A DNA stretch of 64,000 bases from Thermoanaerobacter uzonensis DSM 18761 (GTDB taxonomy: Bacteria; Bacillota; Thermoanaerobacteria; Thermoanaerobacterales; Thermoanaerobacteraceae), in contig NZ_FQUR01000006.1 in the NCBI RefSeq assembly GCF_900129115.1, positions 1 to 64,000 on the forward strand. Reading direction: 5' to 3'. Of the stretch, positions 15,685-25,038 are shown in pieces. The notes beneath the pieces were generated by a model that was not told the DNA's origin, did not search any database, and worked only from the letters and a program-made list of their open reading frames with translations. Numbering within the stretch: position 1 is the first letter of the stretch; each line of letters begins with the position of its first letter. Both the position numbers and the translations under genes were made by a program.

Positions 15685-16908
15685 TTATTCTCTTAAAAGG
15701 GGCATAGTCATACAACGAGGGCCGCCTCTTCCCCTTGAAAGTTCCGACCCTTCAATAGGGATTACCTTTATTCCTTCTTTTTCCATTATTTTATTAGATA
15801 TTTCATTTCTGGAATAGGTTACAATAACTCCCGGAGAGATAGCTAAAGTGTTTGTACTGTCATTCCATTGTTCTCTTGCAGAAGTTATTGCATTTAACCC
15901 GCCAGTTGGTATTATATCTATTGTGTAGAGATTTAGCGCATTTTTTAATGCTGTTTGCAAATCTTTTTCTTGATGTATAGAGAAACCTTTTTCCTCTTTT
16001 ATGATGCTAAATACTCTCAACTCGTTTTTTATTCCCGGATAAAAAACAAATCTGTTTATATCAACCATCGTGAAAACTGTATCCAAATGCATATAAGAAC
16101 GGTTTATAGGGATTTGCACCACCAATATTCTTTCGACAGAGGAACCTTTTTCAAATAAATTATGGGCTAATTGCTCTATTGCCTGAGGAGTTGTTCTTTC
16201 ACTACATCCTACGGCAATTACTTTTTCACTTAATACTAGCACATCTCCGCCCTCTATGGAATGAGGATAGCTATCATCATACCACCAAGGAATATTATTT
16301 TTTCTAAAAATTTCATGATATTTATAAATGTATTTTAATATTAGAGTTTCTGGTTTTCGCGCTGCTGTTTTCATAGAACTTATCATTAAACCGCCATCTA
16401 TCATTGCTCCGGGGTCTCTTATAAAATAAAGATTTGGTAAGGGCTTTATATAAAAATAACTATCTTGGTATATGTATTCTGCTAAACCCATCATAGATTT
16501 TTTTATCTTTATTTCATTTAGAGCCAAACCTGCAATTGCTATTTCGGCAATCTCGTTTGAAGATTTTTCTTTAAGGAATTCTTTTAAATAGTTATTGATT
16601 TTTGGAGAGGTAACTCCATTTACTTGAAGTAATTCCTCAATAAATTTTTCTTTTACATCTTCTTCTTTTAATATTTCTTCTAAGAGATTTTGTAAATACA
16701 GTACTTGGACTTCATTTTGCTGCAATACTTTTGCAAAGTTGTCGTGTTCTTCTTGGATTCTTCTAACCCAAGGGATATCGTCGAAAAGAAGCTCGGATAA
16801 ATTTTGAGGGGTCAATCTTTCCAATTCTTTCCCTGGCCTGTGCAAAATCGCTGTTTTTAATTTATTTATTTCTGAATTTACGCGGGGAGCAGTAACTACT
16901 TTTGTCAA
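15685..16908 (-). CDS. arcA: Arginine deiminase
   Basis: 407 aa, full length. Guanidino-group hydrolase motifs: YFIRDPGAMI (substrate-binding), SIEGGDVLVL, the histidine region YMHLDTVFTM, and the C-terminal nucleophile cysteine in GRGGPRCMTMPL. Converts arginine to citrulline and ammonia, the first step of the arginine deiminase pathway. arcB, arcC and an arginine/ornithine antiporter are absent here, so the other steps must be encoded elsewhere, or the enzyme serves nitrogen supply alone. A GGAGG site precedes the start. Confidence 0.95.
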   Translation of the reverse strand: MTKVVTAPRVNSEINKLKTAILHRPGKELERLTPQNLSELLFDDIPWVRRIQEEHDNFAKVLQQNEVQVLYLQNLLEEILKEEDVKEKFIEELLQVNGVTSPKINNYLKEFLKEKSSNEIAEIAIAGLALNEIKIKKSMMGLAEYIYQDSYFYIKPLPNLYFIRDPGAMIDGGLMISSMKTAARKPETLILKYIYKYHEIFRKNNIPWWYDDSYPHSIEGGDVLVLSEKVIAVGCSERTTPQAIEQLAHNLFEKGSSVERILVVQIPINRSYMHLDTVFTMVDINRFVFYPGIKNELRVFSIIKEEKGFSIHQEKDLQTALKNALNLYTIDIIPTGGLNAITSAREQWNDSTNTLAISPGVIVTYSRNEISNKIMEKEGIKVIPIEGSELSRGRGGPRCMTMPLLRE

Positions 16909-16935
16909 CTTTTCATCCTCCTAATGTTTAAATTC

Positions 16936-16964
16936 TTTATATAGTATACTGTGCACTACTTCAA
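16936..16964 (-). promoter_or_regulatory. Sigma-A-type promoter for arcA
   Basis: Minus-strand TTGAAG, 17-nt spacer, TATAAA, ending about 28 nt before the arcA start codon. Visual match only. Confidence 0.5.
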
Positions 16965-17046
16965 TTTTCAATACGTATTTAAAAAGTTAATAAAAACTTT
17001 TGGCAATTGTGATAAAATAAATCAAGAATATTATAGAGGTGATAAA

Positions 17047-17793
17047 ATGTTAAAAAATGGTGAAAGATTAGATGAATTAAACTTGAAAGATTTAGTTATA
17101 ATTCAACACAAGGATAAATTTAAATTCGGAATGGATGCGGTATTGCTTGCTAATTTTGTTACTGCTAAAAAAGGAGATAAAATTGTAGATTTAGGATGTG
17201 GATCTGGCATAATACCTATTTTAATTGCTGCTAAAACTCAAGATACCTTTATTTACGGTGTTGAGATACAAGAAGATATGGCGGATATGGCTACAAGAAG
17301 TGTAGCTATTAATAAAATGGAAGAAAGAATAAAAATAATAAAAGGCGATGTAAGAGGATTAGAAAAGATATTAGGATATGAAAAATTTGATATAGTGACT
17401 TCAAATCCTCCCTATATGCCAGTAAAAACGGGATTTGATAAAAAACAAGAGTCGGAAAATATCGCGAGATACGAAATATATGGAGGACTTGAGGAATTTA
17501 TAAAGGCTGCTTCGAAACTTTTAAAATTTGGAGGAAAATTTTTTATGATTCATAGAACAGAAAGATTAGTTGACATTTTGTATTTTTTAAGAAAATACAA
17601 TTTAGAACCTAAAAAATTGAGATTTGTGCATCCTTATGTAGATAGTAAACCCAATCTTTTGCTAATAGAATCAAAAAAAGGTTCTCAGCCAGGTTTAAAC
17701 ATATTGGCTCCCCTTTATGTGTATGAAAAAAGTGGGGAGTATACAAAAGAAATTATAGAAATATACTCTAAAACGCAATTAGAGGAGGAATAA
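17047..17793 (+). CDS. TrmN6-like tRNA1(Val) adenine-N6 methyltransferase
   Basis: 248 aa from ATG 17047, which has GAGGTGATAAA just upstream; the longer frame has no ribosome site. SAM-binding motif VDLGCGSGIIPILIA and the catalytic amino-methyltransferase motif SNPPYMP (about residue 120). The N-terminus RLDELNLKDLVIIQHKDKF and FGMDAVLLANF are the YabB/TrmN6 signature. The family methylates A37 of tRNA1(Val) in Escherichia coli. Followed by rsmI with two bases between, as in the yabB-yabC block of Bacillus (the intervening yazA is absent). Confidence 0.87.
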   Translation: MLKNGERLDELNLKDLVIIQHKDKFKFGMDAVLLANFVTAKKGDKIVDLGCGSGIIPILIAAKTQDTFIYGVEIQEDMADMATRSVAINKMEERIKIIKGDVRGLEKILGYEKFDIVTSNPPYMPVKTGFDKKQESENIARYEIYGGLEEFIKAASKLLKFGGKFFMIHRTERLVDILYFLRKYNLEPKKLRFVHPYVDSKPNLLLIESKKGSQPGLNILAPLYVYEKSGEYTKEIIEIYSKTQLEEE

Positions 17794-17795
17794 AG

Positions 17796-18617
17796 ATGGA
17801 AAATTCTGGGGTATTATTTTTATGTCCCACTCCTATTGGTAATTTAGAAGATATAACTTTAAGAGTTTTAAAAACTTTAAAAGAAGTTGATATTATAGCT
17901 GCCGAAGATACGAGGCAAACTCTTAAACTTTTAAATCATTTTGACATAAAAAAACCTCTTACCAGTTACCATGAACATAACAAAAGGACAAAAGGGATAA
18001 AACTTATAGAGGAACTAAAAAAAGGGAAGTCAATTGCCTTAGTTACAGATGCAGGTACACCGGCAATCTCAGATCCTGGGGAAGACCTTGTGAAACTTTG
18101 CATAGAAGAAGACATAAAAGTTGTATCATTGCCTGGTCCAACTGCTGCAATTACTGCCTTAGTTGCTTCAGGATTAGATACTTCTTCCTTTGTCTTTGAA
18201 GGTTTTTTGCCGACAAAAAATAAAGAAAGAGAAGAAAGGCTAAACCGTATTTCAAAAGAAGAGAGAACTGTCATACTTTATGAGGCACCTCATCGTTTAA
18301 AAGAAACTCTCCACGAATTGAAATCTTATGTAGCTGAAAGAAAAATTGTCATAGCAAGAGAACTTACTAAAATTCACGAAGAATTTGTAAGAGGGACAAT
18401 AGATGAAGTTTTAAGGAAACTGGGGGATGAAATAAAAGGTGAAATTGTACTAATTATTGAAGGAGCACAAAAACAACAAGTTGAAGAAAAACCAGAGATA
18501 TTAATTCAAAAATACCTTGAGGAAGGAATGGATAAAAAAGAGGTTATTAAAAAAGTTGCTAAAGAATTGGGAATATCCAAAAGTCAAGTGTATAAACTCA
18601 CTATAGGAAAAAAATAA
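17796..18617 (+). CDS. rsmI: 16S rRNA (cytidine1402-2'-O)-methyltransferase
   Basis: 273 aa, full length. Tetrapyrrole-methylase-fold signatures: CPTPIGNLEDITLR (residues 9-22), AAEDTRQTLKLLNH, VTDAGTPAISDPG and LPGPTAAITALVASG. RsmI methylates the ribose of C1402 in the ribosomal decoding centre. GAGGAGG upstream. C-terminal lysine-rich tail (about 225-273) resembles a small helix-turn-helix segment, as in other RsmI proteins. Confidence 0.94.
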   Translation: MENSGVLFLCPTPIGNLEDITLRVLKTLKEVDIIAAEDTRQTLKLLNHFDIKKPLTSYHEHNKRTKGIKLIEELKKGKSIALVTDAGTPAISDPGEDLVKLCIEEDIKVVSLPGPTAAITALVASGLDTSSFVFEGFLPTKNKEREERLNRISKEERTVILYEAPHRLKETLHELKSYVAERKIVIARELTKIHEEFVRGTIDEVLRKLGDEIKGEIVLIIEGAQKQQVEEKPEILIQKYLEEGMDKKEVIKKVAKELGISKSQVYKLTIGKK

Positions 18618-18753
18618 AGAAGTTGGAAATAATAGTTACTATCAATTGAATTTGATTTTCAATATCCTAAATTAAAAATATTTGCATATTTTTCAGCAAT
18701 AAGCTATAATATATATCAACAGTGAAATTTCAATTGAGAATATGGAGGATGTT

Positions 18754-19623
18754 ATGAATAAACAAAACGCAGCTTTGCTATCTGTGGTTTCAAACAGTGT
18801 ATTGATAGCTATAAAATTGCTGGCAGGAATACTAATGCATTCAGTAGGGGTAATTTCTGAAGCTATACATTCTTCAATTGATTTAATTGCTAGTCTAATT
18901 GCATTTTTTTCTATACGGGTAGCAGTAAGGCCCGCAGATGAGGACCATCCTTTTGGACACAGTAAATATGAGAACGTTTCTGGCTTTGTGGAAGCTATCT
19001 TAATTTTTTTTGCAGCTATATTTATCACATATGAGGCAGTGCGAAGAATAATTACTCGTACTTATGTAGAAAATTTAGGTATGGGCATTATTGTCATGCT
19101 TTTTGCATCTTTTGTAAATGGAGTAGTATCATATTTTTTGTTTAAAGTATCTAAAGAAGAAAATTCTATTGCCTTAAAAGCAGATGCAATGCACCTTTTA
19201 ACTGATGTATTTACGTCCGTGGGAGTTACACTAGGACTTGTTGTCATAAAAGTCACTAAATTGGATATTTTGGATCCAATCATAGCTATTTTTGTTGCAT
19301 TGCTTATTATAAAAGCATCAATTGGGTTGACAAAGGAAGCTTTAAAAGATTTGACAGACACTAGTCTTCCAGAAGAGGAAGTTAAGGAAATAGAGAATAT
19401 AATAAAATCAAATTCTGAAATTACAAGTTTTCACAAATTGAGAACTAGAAAATCGGGACCTCGAAGAGAAATAGACGTTCATTTGCGAGTGGACAAAAAT
19501 TACAACATAGTAGAAGCTCATGAATTGTCACATAAAGTTTCAAAACAAATAACGGACAAATTTCCTGATTCTCATGTGATAATTCATATAGAACCGGAAG
19601 GGAGAAAAGAAGAGGATAAATAA
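18754..19623 (+). CDS. Cation diffusion facilitator family metal transporter
   Basis: 289 aa. Six membrane helices, with metal-site residues in HSSIDLIASLIAF (helix 2) and the helix-5 motif HLLTDVFTSVG (H-x3-D). The signature VRPADEDHPFGHSKYE is in the loop after helix 2. The C-terminal cytoplasmic domain (about 205-289) has the ferredoxin-like fold typical of the family. Exports zinc, iron, manganese or similar ions by proton exchange; the metal is not decidable. ATG 18754 is chosen as GGAGG lies 5 nt upstream. Confidence 0.9.
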   Translation: MNKQNAALLSVVSNSVLIAIKLLAGILMHSVGVISEAIHSSIDLIASLIAFFSIRVAVRPADEDHPFGHSKYENVSGFVEAILIFFAAIFITYEAVRRIITRTYVENLGMGIIVMLFASFVNGVVSYFLFKVSKEENSIALKADAMHLLTDVFTSVGVTLGLVVIKVTKLDILDPIIAIFVALLIIKASIGLTKEALKDLTDTSLPEEEVKEIENIIKSNSEITSFHKLRTRKSGPRREIDVHLRVDKNYNIVEAHELSHKVSKQITDKFPDSHVIIHIEPEGRKEEDK

Positions 19624-19654
19624 TAGGAGGTATATTGCCTCCTATTATTTATCC
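19618..19654. terminator. Bidirectional terminator between CDF gene and abrB
   Basis: AAATAATAGGAGG pairs with CCTCCTATTATTT around a short TATATTG loop. It starts at the stop codon of the CDF gene and ends just before the stop of the convergent abrB gene. A-rich on one side and T-rich on the other, so it can work in both directions. Confidence 0.75.
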
Positions 19655-19659
19655 TGCTA

Positions 19660-19911
19660 TTAGTCTACAGATTTCTTTAATTCTTCAAGACAATTTTTGC
19701 ATATATTTTTGCCTTTGTAGTTTATTACATTTTCAGCGTTGCCGCAGAAAATGCAAGCAGGCTCATACTTTTTGAGGACTATTTGTTCTCCATCAACATA
19801 AATTTCAAGAGCATCTCTCTCTGCTATGTTGAGCGTCCTCCTGAGCTCGATTGGTATTACTACCCTTCCCAATTCGTCTACTTTTCTTACAATACCTGTG
19901 GATTTCAACAT
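19660..19911 (-). CDS. abrB: AbrB-family transition-state regulator with zinc-ribbon tail
   Basis: 83 aa from the ATG at 19911, preceded by AGGAGGGGAG. The N-terminal swapped-hairpin DNA-binding domain STGIVRKVDELGRVVIPIEL is nearly identical to Bacillus AbrB, followed by the LEIYV and ILKKY strands. Unlike Bacillus AbrB, the C-terminus is short and has two CxxC pairs (CIFCGN and CKNCLEE), which looks like a zinc ribbon, as in clostridial AbrB. A global repressor of stationary-phase genes in relatives. Own promoter on the minus strand. Confidence 0.92.
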   Translation of the reverse strand: MLKSTGIVRKVDELGRVVIPIELRRTLNIAERDALEIYVDGEQIVLKKYEPACIFCGNAENVINYKGKNICKNCLEELKKSVD

Positions 19912-19960
19912 TTTTCTCCCCTCCTGAGTTACAAAATTCGACAACTAGACTTCACTTATA

Positions 19961-19989
19961 ATAATACCAAGTTTTGAAAAATAAGTCAA
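19961..19989 (-). promoter_or_regulatory. Sigma-A-type promoter for abrB
   Basis: Minus-strand TTGACT, 17-nt spacer, TATTAT. It ends about 50 nt before the abrB start codon. No other start signal for this gene is visible. Confidence 0.65.
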
Positions 19990-20088
19990 CACCTTTTTTG
20001 GAATTTTTTAAGGTTAATAACATAAATTTTATTACATAAGAAGAAAAGCATAAACGAAGTTTTTTTGGTAATTTGGGAGGGCTATACC

Positions 20089-20673
20089 ATGATAAATTAC
20101 ATATGGTTTTTTATGATAGCGATAGGAGTTTTGGTAGGAATAATAAATGGCAGAATGGAAGAAGTATCTAAAGCTATAATTGATTCAGCACAGACTGCTG
20201 TTGCTATTTCGATAGGGTTAGTTGGTGTAATGGCTTTGTGGCTTGGGATAATGAAAATTGCAGATAAGTCAGGTCTTACAGATATTATAGCAAAATTACT
20301 AAAACCTACAATTATAAGGCTTTTTCCTGATGTGCCAAAAGACCATCCAGCTATTTCAGCGATGATAATGAATATATCAGCTAATATGTTAGGATTAGGT
20401 AATGCAGCAACGCCTTTTGGAATTAAGGCTATGGAATACCTTCAAGAGCTTAATAAAAAAGACAGTGCTTCAAATGCAATGGGCCGTTTTTTAGTGATAA
20501 ATACAGCTTCAATACAGCTTATACCTGCAGTAATGATTGGAATAAGGGCTTCTTTGGGGGCTAAAAATCCTGCGGATTTTGTGATTGTCAGCGTACTTTC
20601 AACTAGCACTGCACTTGTAGCTGGCCTTATTTTGAATAAATACCTTGAAAAAATGCCTATATTTAAGGAGTGA
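20089..20673 (+). CDS. spmA: Spore maturation protein A
   Basis: 194 aa from ATG 20089, seven nt after GGGAGGG. Hydrophobic nucleoside-recognition (Gate) domain; NISANMLGLGNAATPFGIKAM is the SpmA signature and N-terminus has WFFMIAIGVLVGIINGRMEEV. In Bacillus SpmA and SpmB are made in the forespore and help dehydrate the core; they may be transporters. The stop overlaps the region of the spmB start, so the pair is coupled. Confidence 0.92.
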   Translation: MINYIWFFMIAIGVLVGIINGRMEEVSKAIIDSAQTAVAISIGLVGVMALWLGIMKIADKSGLTDIIAKLLKPTIIRLFPDVPKDHPAISAMIMNISANMLGLGNAATPFGIKAMEYLQELNKKDSASNAMGRFLVINTASIQLIPAVMIGIRASLGAKNPADFVIVSVLSTSTALVAGLILNKYLEKMPIFKE

Positions 20674-20678
20674 AAATA

Positions 20679-21200
20679 ATGATGAAAATTATATCTGAAT
20701 GGATTATTCCTATACTTGTTCTTGCTATTCCTTTTTATGGAATCATAAAAAATATCAAAGTGTATGAAGTGTTTGTCGATGGGGCAAAAGAAGGAATTTC
20801 TGTAGTTATAAAAATATTTCCAGCTCTTGTAGCAATGCTTGTGGCAATAGGTGTATTAAGAGCGTCAGGCGCCCTTGACTTATTGGGGGAATTTTTAATG
20901 CCTTTTACAAATAAAATAGGCATGCCACAGGAGCTTGTGCCTCTTGCTTTAATAAGGCCCCTTTCGGGAAGTGGTGCTTTGGGGATTGCGACTGAGATTA
21001 TAAAAACTCATGGTGCTGATTCTCTAATCGGGAAAATGGCTTCTGCTATGTATGGATCTACTGAGACCACTTTTTATGTTCTTGCTGTTTACTATGGGGC
21101 AGTGGGAATAAAAAAGATGAGACATTCTGTTATCTCTGGAATTTTTGCAGATATTATCGCAATACTTTCTTGTGTATTTTATAGCAGATTATTTTTTTAA
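20679..21200 (+). CDS. spmB: Spore maturation protein B
   Basis: 173 aa. Gate-domain membrane protein: GAKEGISVVIKIFPALVAML and IRPLSGSGALGIATEIIKTH, then STETTFYVLAVYYGAVGI, all typical of SpmB. ATG 20679 has AAGGAG 8 nt upstream; ATG 20682 is equally possible. Works with SpmA. No terminator is obvious after the stop. Confidence 0.92.
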   Translation: MMKIISEWIIPILVLAIPFYGIIKNIKVYEVFVDGAKEGISVVIKIFPALVAMLVAIGVLRASGALDLLGEFLMPFTNKIGMPQELVPLALIRPLSGSGALGIATEIIKTHGADSLIGKMASAMYGSTETTFYVLAVYYGAVGIKKMRHSVISGIFADIIAILSCVFYSRLFF

Positions 21201-21281
21201 TACTTGTACACTTTTTCACTTTTGTTATACTATATATTGTAATGTTGTTTTTGCCTTTTAAAAGGAAAGGAATGATTTTTT

Positions 21282-22685
21282 GTGGCAACAATACCAAAAT
21301 TAATAAGAAAATTAGGAAAAGAAGCATATAATTTGTATATTGTTGGGGGATACATAAGGGACAGGATTTTAAATAGAGAAGCTAAAGATTATGATTTTGT
21401 AGTTCAGGAAGATGCAGAGAAAATCGCCACATTAGCGGCAGAAAAATTAGGGGGTACTTTTGTGCCTTTTATGGCGGAAAAAGGCACATATAGGGTTGTT
21501 GTAGGAGATGAAATATTAGATTTTACTAATTTAAGAGGTGAAGATATATACATAGATTTAGCTCATAGAGACTTTACAATGAATGCTATGGCTATAAAAC
21601 TGACGGATTATTTTGAATTTGAATATATTATTGACCCTTTTGGTGGCATGATGGACATAAAAAACAGGAAAATAAAGCATGTGGGTGTGATGACCTTTAA
21701 AGAAGATCCTTTAAGGGCTTTGAGGGCTGTGAGATTTGCTGCGACTTATAAATTTAATATTGATGAGGGTACAAAGGCTAAAATAAGAGAAGAAGCGGCC
21801 TTAATAAAACAAGTAGCCTCAGAGAGAATAATGAATGAAATTTTTATAATATTAAAAGAAAAGAATTCTCACAAATATTTAAGAATGATGGAAGATTTAA
21901 AACTTATGGAAAATATATTTGAAGAAGTTGCTAAAATGAAAGAAGTAGGAAAGTGCTATTATCACCTTACGAATGCCTGGATACATTCACTAAAAACTGT
22001 AGAAGAATATGAAAATATCATAAATTCTATGAGATTTCCCAAAGACGTATATGATATAGTTTCGGAGTATTTAGATAGAAAGCTTTCTTCTGACAACAAA
22101 GTAAAGGACATAATAAAACTTGGAGCTCTTTTTCACGATATAGGTAAACCAGAATCCATATATATTGATACTGAAAATAAAGTACATTTTTATAATCATG
22201 AGATAAAAGGGGCTGAAATTGTAAAAAAAATATCTTCAAGAATGAAAATGCCCAAAAAGGAATCTTCTTTGCTTAAAAAGCTTGTTCTTTATCATATGAA
22301 GCCTTTGATGTATTATGTAAATGGAGGGCCGACTAATAAATCGCTTTTTAGGTTTTTTTCCGAACTCAAAGATGATTCTATAGGAGTTTTGCTCTTATCT
22401 TTAGCAGACTTTACAGCAACAAGGCTCAATTTAGGTAAGGAAGAAGATATACCAAAATACACGGATTTCATAACTAAGCTTCTAAGAAGATATGTAGAAT
22501 TTAAGGAAACACAAGAGCATTTACTTTCTCCCTTAGATATAATAATAAATTTTGATATAAAAGATGGTAAAAAACTAGGACAAATTTTATATGAAATAAG
22601 AAAAAATAGATTTTATGGTGAGATTGAAAGTAAAGAAGATGCCATTGAGTTTGTAAAAGAGAGATTGAGAATAGAGAAAATATGA
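21282..22685 (+). CDS. CCA tRNA nucleotidyltransferase / poly(A) polymerase-family protein with HD domain
   Basis: 467 aa. Class II nucleotidyltransferase head: YIVGGYIRDRILNREAKDYD (motif A with catalytic DxD), then RDFTMNAMA and DPLRALRAVRFAATY (motifs B-D region), followed by an HD phosphohydrolase domain with LFHDIGKP (about residue 285) and a C-terminal tail. Adds or repairs the CCA end of tRNA; head-plus-HD members in some clostridia may act in RNA repair or add only part of the end. GTG start with AAAGGAAAGGAA upstream. Monocistronic. Confidence 0.87.
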   Translation: MATIPKLIRKLGKEAYNLYIVGGYIRDRILNREAKDYDFVVQEDAEKIATLAAEKLGGTFVPFMAEKGTYRVVVGDEILDFTNLRGEDIYIDLAHRDFTMNAMAIKLTDYFEFEYIIDPFGGMMDIKNRKIKHVGVMTFKEDPLRALRAVRFAATYKFNIDEGTKAKIREEAALIKQVASERIMNEIFIILKEKNSHKYLRMMEDLKLMENIFEEVAKMKEVGKCYYHLTNAWIHSLKTVEEYENIINSMRFPKDVYDIVSEYLDRKLSSDNKVKDIIKLGALFHDIGKPESIYIDTENKVHFYNHEIKGAEIVKKISSRMKMPKKESSLLKKLVLYHMKPLMYYVNGGPTNKSLFRFFSELKDDSIGVLLLSLADFTATRLNLGKEEDIPKYTDFITKLLRRYVEFKETQEHLLSPLDIIINFDIKDGKKLGQILYEIRKNRFYGEIESKEDAIEFVKERLRIEKI

Positions 22686-22688
22686 TTC

Positions 22689-22724
22689 AAAAAGAGATGC
22701 AAAAATTTTCATTGCATCTCTTAT
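22689..22724 (+). terminator. Terminator after the tRNA nucleotidyltransferase gene
   Basis: AAGAGATGCA pairs with TGCATCTCTT around an A/T-rich loop three bases after the stop. The T tract is poor (ATGATAGTTATTTT), so termination may be incomplete. Confidence 0.6.
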
Positions 22725-22801
22725 GATAGTTATTTTGCAAAGGAATTAAAACATTCTGTAAATAAAGAGTAATAAAAAGATGGGAATAATCAAAAAGGCA
22801 G

Positions 22802-22830
22802 TTGACAATACTTTTTATAAAGGGTATATT
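22802..22830 (+). promoter_or_regulatory. Sigma-A-type promoter of the metG leader
   Basis: TTGACA, 17-nt spacer, TATATT. Transcription would start near 22838, just before the T-box leader. Confidence 0.75.
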
Positions 22831-22844
22831 AAAAAATAAATAGA

Positions 22845-23100
22845 TATAGTAAAAGGCTATGAAGGAAAGAGTAAAAAGCTTGAACTTTTACAGAGAGTCG
22901 GGCGAGGTGCGAACCGATAAAGTTTGGGCTTTTGAAGATGGCTCCGGAGCCGTACTGCTGAAGGCTAGTAGGTTTTACCGGGAACTCCCGTTACAGGGTA
23001 GGAGTGTGTTAGCACTCTGTGAGGCATGCGTCGTGAGACGTATGTGAAGAAGGGTGGTACCGCGATAATCTCGCCCCTTATGTGGAGGCGAGTTTTTTAT
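22845..23100 (+). ncRNA. T-box leader specific for tRNA-Met, with attenuator
   Basis: The T-box sequence AGGGTGGTACCGCG is at 23051-23064. Stem I has AAAAGCTTGAACT (5' side) facing AGTTTGGGCTTTT (3' side), and its distal loop contains GGTGCGAACC. In the specifier loop, AGTA (5' side) faces GAAG, which is followed by the codon ATG at 22938-22940. ATG specifies methionine and fits the methionyl-tRNA synthetase gene downstream. The attenuator terminator CTCGCC / GGCGAG with TTTTTT is at 23070-23098. Uncharged tRNA-Met should stabilise the antiterminator and raise expression. Confidence 0.93.
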
Positions 23101-23124
23101 TTACAAAAAAAGAGGAGGATGGAT

Positions 23125-25026
23125 ATGAAAAAGACTTTTTATATTACGACACCTATCTATTATCCCAGTGATAAATTACATATTGGTCATTCATATACTA
23201 CAGTTTCTGCAGATGCGATGGCAAGGTTTAAAAGGCTTACCGGATATGATGTCAAGTTTTTGACCGGTACTGATGAACATGGGCAAAAAATTCAAAGAAT
23301 AGCAAGAGAAAAAGGGATGTCTCCTAAAGAATATGTAGACGGGATAGTTGAATGGATAAAAGATTTATGGAAGACAATGGATATAAGTAATGACCAATTT
23401 ATTCGCACAACCGATAAATATCATGAGGAAATAGTACAAAAAATATTCACGAAATTGTATGAAAAAGGAGATATATACAAAAGCGAATATGAGGGATGGT
23501 ACTGTACTCCTTGTGAATCTTTCTGGACGGAGTCCCAGCTTGTAGATGGTAAATGCCCGGACTGTGGTAGACCAGTAGAAAGGGTAAAAGAAGAAGGGTA
23601 TTTTTTTAAATTGTCTAAATATGGGGATAGGCTGTTACAATATTATGATGAACATCCTGATTTTATACAGCCGGAGTCAAGGCGCAATGAGATGATAAAC
23701 TTTATAAAATCAGGTTTGGAGGATTTGTTTGTCTCAAGGAGTTCGTTTGACTGGGGTATAAAGGTACCTTTTGACCCAAGACATGTGATTTATGTTTGGA
23801 TAGATGCTTTGTCAAATTACATAACTGCTTTAGGATATTCTACAGACCATGACGACGACTTTAAAAAATACTGGCCAGCAGATGTTCATTTGGTTGGAAA
23901 AGAGATAATGAGGTTTCACACAATAATATGGCCAGCAATGCTTATGGCTCTTGACTTGCCACTTCCTAAAAAAGTGTTTGGACACGGTTGGCTTATACTG
24001 GAAGGAGGCAAGATGTCAAAATCTAAAGGCAATGTAGTAGACCCTAAAGAGCTGGTTAGGAAATACGGCGTGGATGCTGTAAGATATTTTCTTTTGAGAG
24101 AAGTTCCTTTTGGGGCGGATGGAGTGTTTTCTAACGAAGCTTTGATAAATAGAATAAATTCAGACCTTGCTAATGACCTTGGAAACTTGCTGAGTAGAAC
24201 TGTTACAATGATTGAAAAATACTTAGAAGGCATTCTGCCAAAGCCTTCCCAAAAAGAAGAAGTAGATGATGACCTTATAAATACTGCACAGAATCTACCT
24301 AAAACTGTTGAAGAGTACATGGATAAACTTCAGTTTTCCAACGCTTTAATTGAAATATGGAAATTAGTAAGACGAGCTAATAAGTACATTGATGAAACAA
24401 TGCCCTGGGTTTTAGCGAAGGATGAAAGCAAAAAGGGAAGATTGGGTACTGTTTTGTATAATTTGGCGGAAGCTTTGAGATTTATTGCAGTACTTATATC
24501 TCCTTTTATGCCAAATACCCCGCAAAAAATGTTTGAACAATTAGGAATAGAAAAAGATTTGACGACTTGGGAGAGCTTAAAGTTTGGCTTGTTAAAAGAG
24601 GGTACAAAAGTAAAAAGAGGAGAAATTATTTTCCCCAGAATAGATGTAAATAAGGAACTGAATGTTATAGAAGAAGAAGCAGAGAAGGAGGAGAAAAAGA
24701 TAGATTATATCACTATTGAAGATTTTGCAAAAATTCAGCTTAGGGTTGCAGAGATTTTAGAAGCTGAAAAAGTGGAAGGCTCTGACAAACTTATAAAGAT
24801 GAAGCTTAAAGTGGGAGAGGAGACAAGGCAAATTGTAGGAGGAATTGCGCGTCATTACACTCCTGAAGAGCTTGTGGGAAAGAAAATAATTATTGTATAT
24901 AACTTAGAGCCAAAAAAACTAAAGAGTATTGAGTCTCAAGGAATGCTTTTAGCAGCATCTACCGAAGGGAAAATGTCCCTTCTTACAGTGGACAGGGATA
25001 TAGAAAGTGGGGCAAAGATAAGCTAA
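23125..25026 (+). CDS. metG: Methionyl-tRNA synthetase
   Basis: 633 aa. Class I signatures: TTPIYYPSDKLHIGHSYT (HIGH) at the N-terminus and KMSKSKGNVVDP (KMSKS). Zinc knuckle with two cysteine pairs CTPCESFWTESQ and CPDCGRP. C-terminal tRNA-binding domain of the Trbp111 type (about 520-633; FAKIQLRVAEILEAEKVEGS). ATG 23125 is the start, 6 nt after GAGGAGG; longer frames run back through the leader. Controlled by the methionine T-box just upstream. First gene of metG-tatD, an order shared with Bacillus. Confidence 0.96.
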   Translation: MKKTFYITTPIYYPSDKLHIGHSYTTVSADAMARFKRLTGYDVKFLTGTDEHGQKIQRIAREKGMSPKEYVDGIVEWIKDLWKTMDISNDQFIRTTDKYHEEIVQKIFTKLYEKGDIYKSEYEGWYCTPCESFWTESQLVDGKCPDCGRPVERVKEEGYFFKLSKYGDRLLQYYDEHPDFIQPESRRNEMINFIKSGLEDLFVSRSSFDWGIKVPFDPRHVIYVWIDALSNYITALGYSTDHDDDFKKYWPADVHLVGKEIMRFHTIIWPAMLMALDLPLPKKVFGHGWLILEGGKMSKSKGNVVDPKELVRKYGVDAVRYFLLREVPFGADGVFSNEALINRINSDLANDLGNLLSRTVTMIEKYLEGILPKPSQKEEVDDDLINTAQNLPKTVEEYMDKLQFSNALIEIWKLVRRANKYIDETMPWVLAKDESKKGRLGTVLYNLAEALRFIAVLISPFMPNTPQKMFEQLGIEKDLTTWESLKFGLLKEGTKVKRGEIIFPRIDVNKELNVIEEEAEKEEKKIDYITIEDFAKIQLRVAEILEAEKVEGSDKLIKMKLKVGEETRQIVGGIARHYTPEELVGKKIIIVYNLEPKKLKSIESQGMLLAASTEGKMSLLTVDRDIESGAKIS

Positions 25027-25038
25027 GGAGTGATAAAA

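Noticed and set aside
22859-23047. Open frame of 62 codons in the metG leader
   Set aside because: It is the T-box RNA; conserved RNA motifs explain the sequence.
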